Positions 14,500-15,603 of a DNA stretch of 15,603 nucleotides are shown here, piece after piece (position 1 is the stretch's first letter; every line of letters begins with the position of its first letter). Location: contig NZ_CAMPHH010000048.1 in the NCBI RefSeq assembly GCF_946885855.1, forward strand, positions 1-15,603. The letters are read 5' to 3'. The notes beneath the pieces are model-generated. The model had not been told where the DNA came from. It saw only the letters and a list, made by a program, of their open reading frames with translations, and did no database searches. A program made the translations under genes and the position numbers. Origin of the DNA: an uncultured Actinotalea sp. GTDB lineage: Bacteria > Actinomycetota > Actinomycetes > Actinomycetales > Cellulomonadaceae.

Positions 14500-15467
14500 C
14501 CACCACGCCTCCGCCCCCCCAGGCGTTCGTCAAGGCCGAGGACACCGAGGTCGACGGCGGCAAGGCGCCCGGTCTCGGCAAGCCCAAAGAGCGCAAGCTC
14601 ACCCGGGCCGAGAAGCGCGCCATCGCGGTCAAGGGGAAGATCAGCTCGCCGTGGGCGTCGGGGATCGCGCTCATCATCGCCCTGCTCTGGACCGTGCCGA
14701 CGTTCGGGCTCTTCGTCACGTCGTTCCGCCCGGCGAGCGACGTCCGCCAGTCCGGCTGGTGGACCGCCTTCGGCAACCCCAACTTCACCATGGAGAACTA
14801 CTCCGAGGTGCTGTTCGGCGGCGCGAGCTTCTCGAACTACATCATCAACTCCCTGGTCATCACGATCCCCGCGGTGCTCATCCCGATCACCCTGGCGCTC
14901 CTGGCGGCCTACGCCTTCGCGTGGATCGACTTCCGCGGGCGGGACGTGCTCTTCGTGGCCGTCTTCGCGCTCCAGATCGTGCCGATCCAGATCACGCTGA
15001 TCCCGCTGCTCAGCCAGTACGTCGACTGGGGGCTCAACGGCTCGTTCTGGGTCGTGTGGCTCTCGCACACGATCTTCGCGCTGCCGCTCGCGGTGTTCCT
15101 CCTGCACAACTTCATGAAGGACATCCCGCCGTCGCTCGTCGAGGCCGCGCGCGTCGACGGGGCGGGGCACGTGAAGATCTTCTTCCAGGTGCTCCTGCCG
15201 CTGCTCGTGCCGGCGATCGCCGCGTTCGCGATCTTCCAGTTCCTCTGGGTCTGGAACGACCTGCTCGTCGCGCTGGTGTTCAGCGGCGGCACGGCCGACG
15301 TGGCGCCGCTGACGGTCCGCCTCGGCGAGCTCGCGGGCAACCGCGGCGAGACGTGGCACCTGCTGTCCTCCGGTGCCTTCGTCACCATCGTCGTCCCGCT
15401 CATCGTGTTCCTCGCGCTGCAGCGGTACTTCGTCCGCGGCCTGCTGGCGGGCTCGGTCAAGGGCTGA
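14496..15467 (+). CDS. Sugar ABC transporter permease 2 (CUT1, AglG/MalG-like)
   Basis: A 323-residue inner-membrane permease, partner of the preceding one. About 50 N-terminal residues are cytosolic, Pro- then Lys-rich (KERKLTRAEKRAIAVKGK, 31-48). Six membrane helices follow, at about 55-77, 117-143, 150-172, 185-205, 235-258 and 292-311. The EAA loop is EAARVDGAGHVKIFFQVLLP (216-235). The family segment FLWVWNDLLVALVFSG (249-264) and the C-terminal RYFVRGLLAGSVKG are classic MalG-type features. The start overlaps the stop of permease 1 (ATGA), with GGAGGAG upstream. It is the last gene of the importer: a strong stem-loop follows 67 nt after its stop. No ATP-binding subunit gene follows before the window ends. 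Confidence 0.94.
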   Translation: MTTTPPPPQAFVKAEDTEVDGGKAPGLGKPKERKLTRAEKRAIAVKGKISSPWASGIALIIALLWTVPTFGLFVTSFRPASDVRQSGWWTAFGNPNFTMENYSEVLFGGASFSNYIINSLVITIPAVLIPITLALLAAYAFAWIDFRGRDVLFVAVFALQIVPIQITLIPLLSQYVDWGLNGSFWVVWLSHTIFALPLAVFLLHNFMKDIPPSLVEAARVDGAGHVKIFFQVLLPLLVPAIAAFAIFQFLWVWNDLLVALVFSGGTADVAPLTVRLGELAGNRGETWHLLSSGAFVTIVVPLIVFLALQRYFVRGLLAGSVKG

Positions 15468-15474
15468 CGACGCC

Positions 15475-15496
15475 CCGCACCAGCACCGCACCAGCA
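15475..15496 (+). repeat. Short tandem repeat, 2 x 11 bp
   Basis: CCGCACCAGCA occurs twice back to back (15475-15485 and 15486-15496). Degenerate CACCAGCA/CAGCACCG copies continue to about 15530. The tract lies between the last permease stop and the terminator and appears non-coding. Confidence 0.7.
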
Positions 15497-15534
15497 GGCA
15501 GCACCGGCACCGCCACACCAGCACTGCCACCTCC

Positions 15535-15576
15535 ACGACGGCGCCCCCGGACCCACCGGCCCGGGGGCGCCGTCGT
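15535..15576 (+). terminator. Strong terminator stem-loop ending the importer operon
   Basis: ACGACGGCGCCCCCGG (15535-15550) pairs perfectly over 16 bp with 15561-15576 around a 10-nt loop. There is no proper T-tract, as is usual in high-GC actinobacteria. It may also act on a gene arriving from the right. Confidence 0.85.
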
Positions 15577-15603
15577 CTGCCCGACGCTTCCACGGGGTGG
15601 GCG

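Overview
The window is very GC-rich (roughly three quarters G+C by eye), with G/C at nearly every third codon position, several GTG starts and hardly any spacer. The protein families and their order (DUF5926, family-2 glycosyltransferase, AlkP-like membrane protein, pheA, diacylglycerol-kinase-like gene, serS, HAD phosphatase) point to a high-GC actinobacterium, most likely Micrococcales close to Cellulomonas or its relatives. The genus is inferred from recall, not from a search. No tRNA, rRNA, CRISPR array, insertion sequence or phage gene is visible. This reads as a stable chromosomal region.

Left part (1-6989): phosphoglucomutase pgm runs leftwards and is cut by the window edge just before its stop. 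Divergent from it are a DUF5926 gene and a family-2 glycosyltransferase. The glycosyltransferase meets a large leftward gene tail to tail with a 44-bp overlap. That gene encodes a secreted alkaline-phosphatase-like domain joined to a polytopic membrane domain. Prephenate dehydratase (pheA) diverges from it.

Middle part (6021-10454): pheA converges on a leftward diacylglycerol-kinase-family lipid kinase, with 6 bp between the stops. Seryl-tRNA synthetase (serS) diverges from the kinase and is translationally coupled by a 4-bp overlap to a Cof-type HAD phosphatase.

Right part (10571-15467): a LacI-family regulator, a lipoprotein solute-binding protein and two membrane permeases form a CUT1 sugar importer locus resembling the alpha-glucoside AglEFG transporters. 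A near-perfect LacI/GalR-type operator (11818-11831) lies in the 288-bp gap before the binding protein, so the local regulator plausibly represses the importer until sugar binds. No ATPase gene is present, which suggests a shared MsiK-type ATPase encoded elsewhere. Two hairpins separate the binding-protein gene from the permeases, and a 16-bp perfect stem-loop ends the operon.

The most unusual signals are modest. Six genes carry a -10-like hexamer 6-8 nt before the start codon with no usable Shine-Dalgarno, the mark of leaderless transcripts. The AlkP-like membrane protein appears to have lost metal ligands. The importer leader has paired operator-like elements and a chain of mutually exclusive stems. 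I found no convincing novel defence or mobile system.
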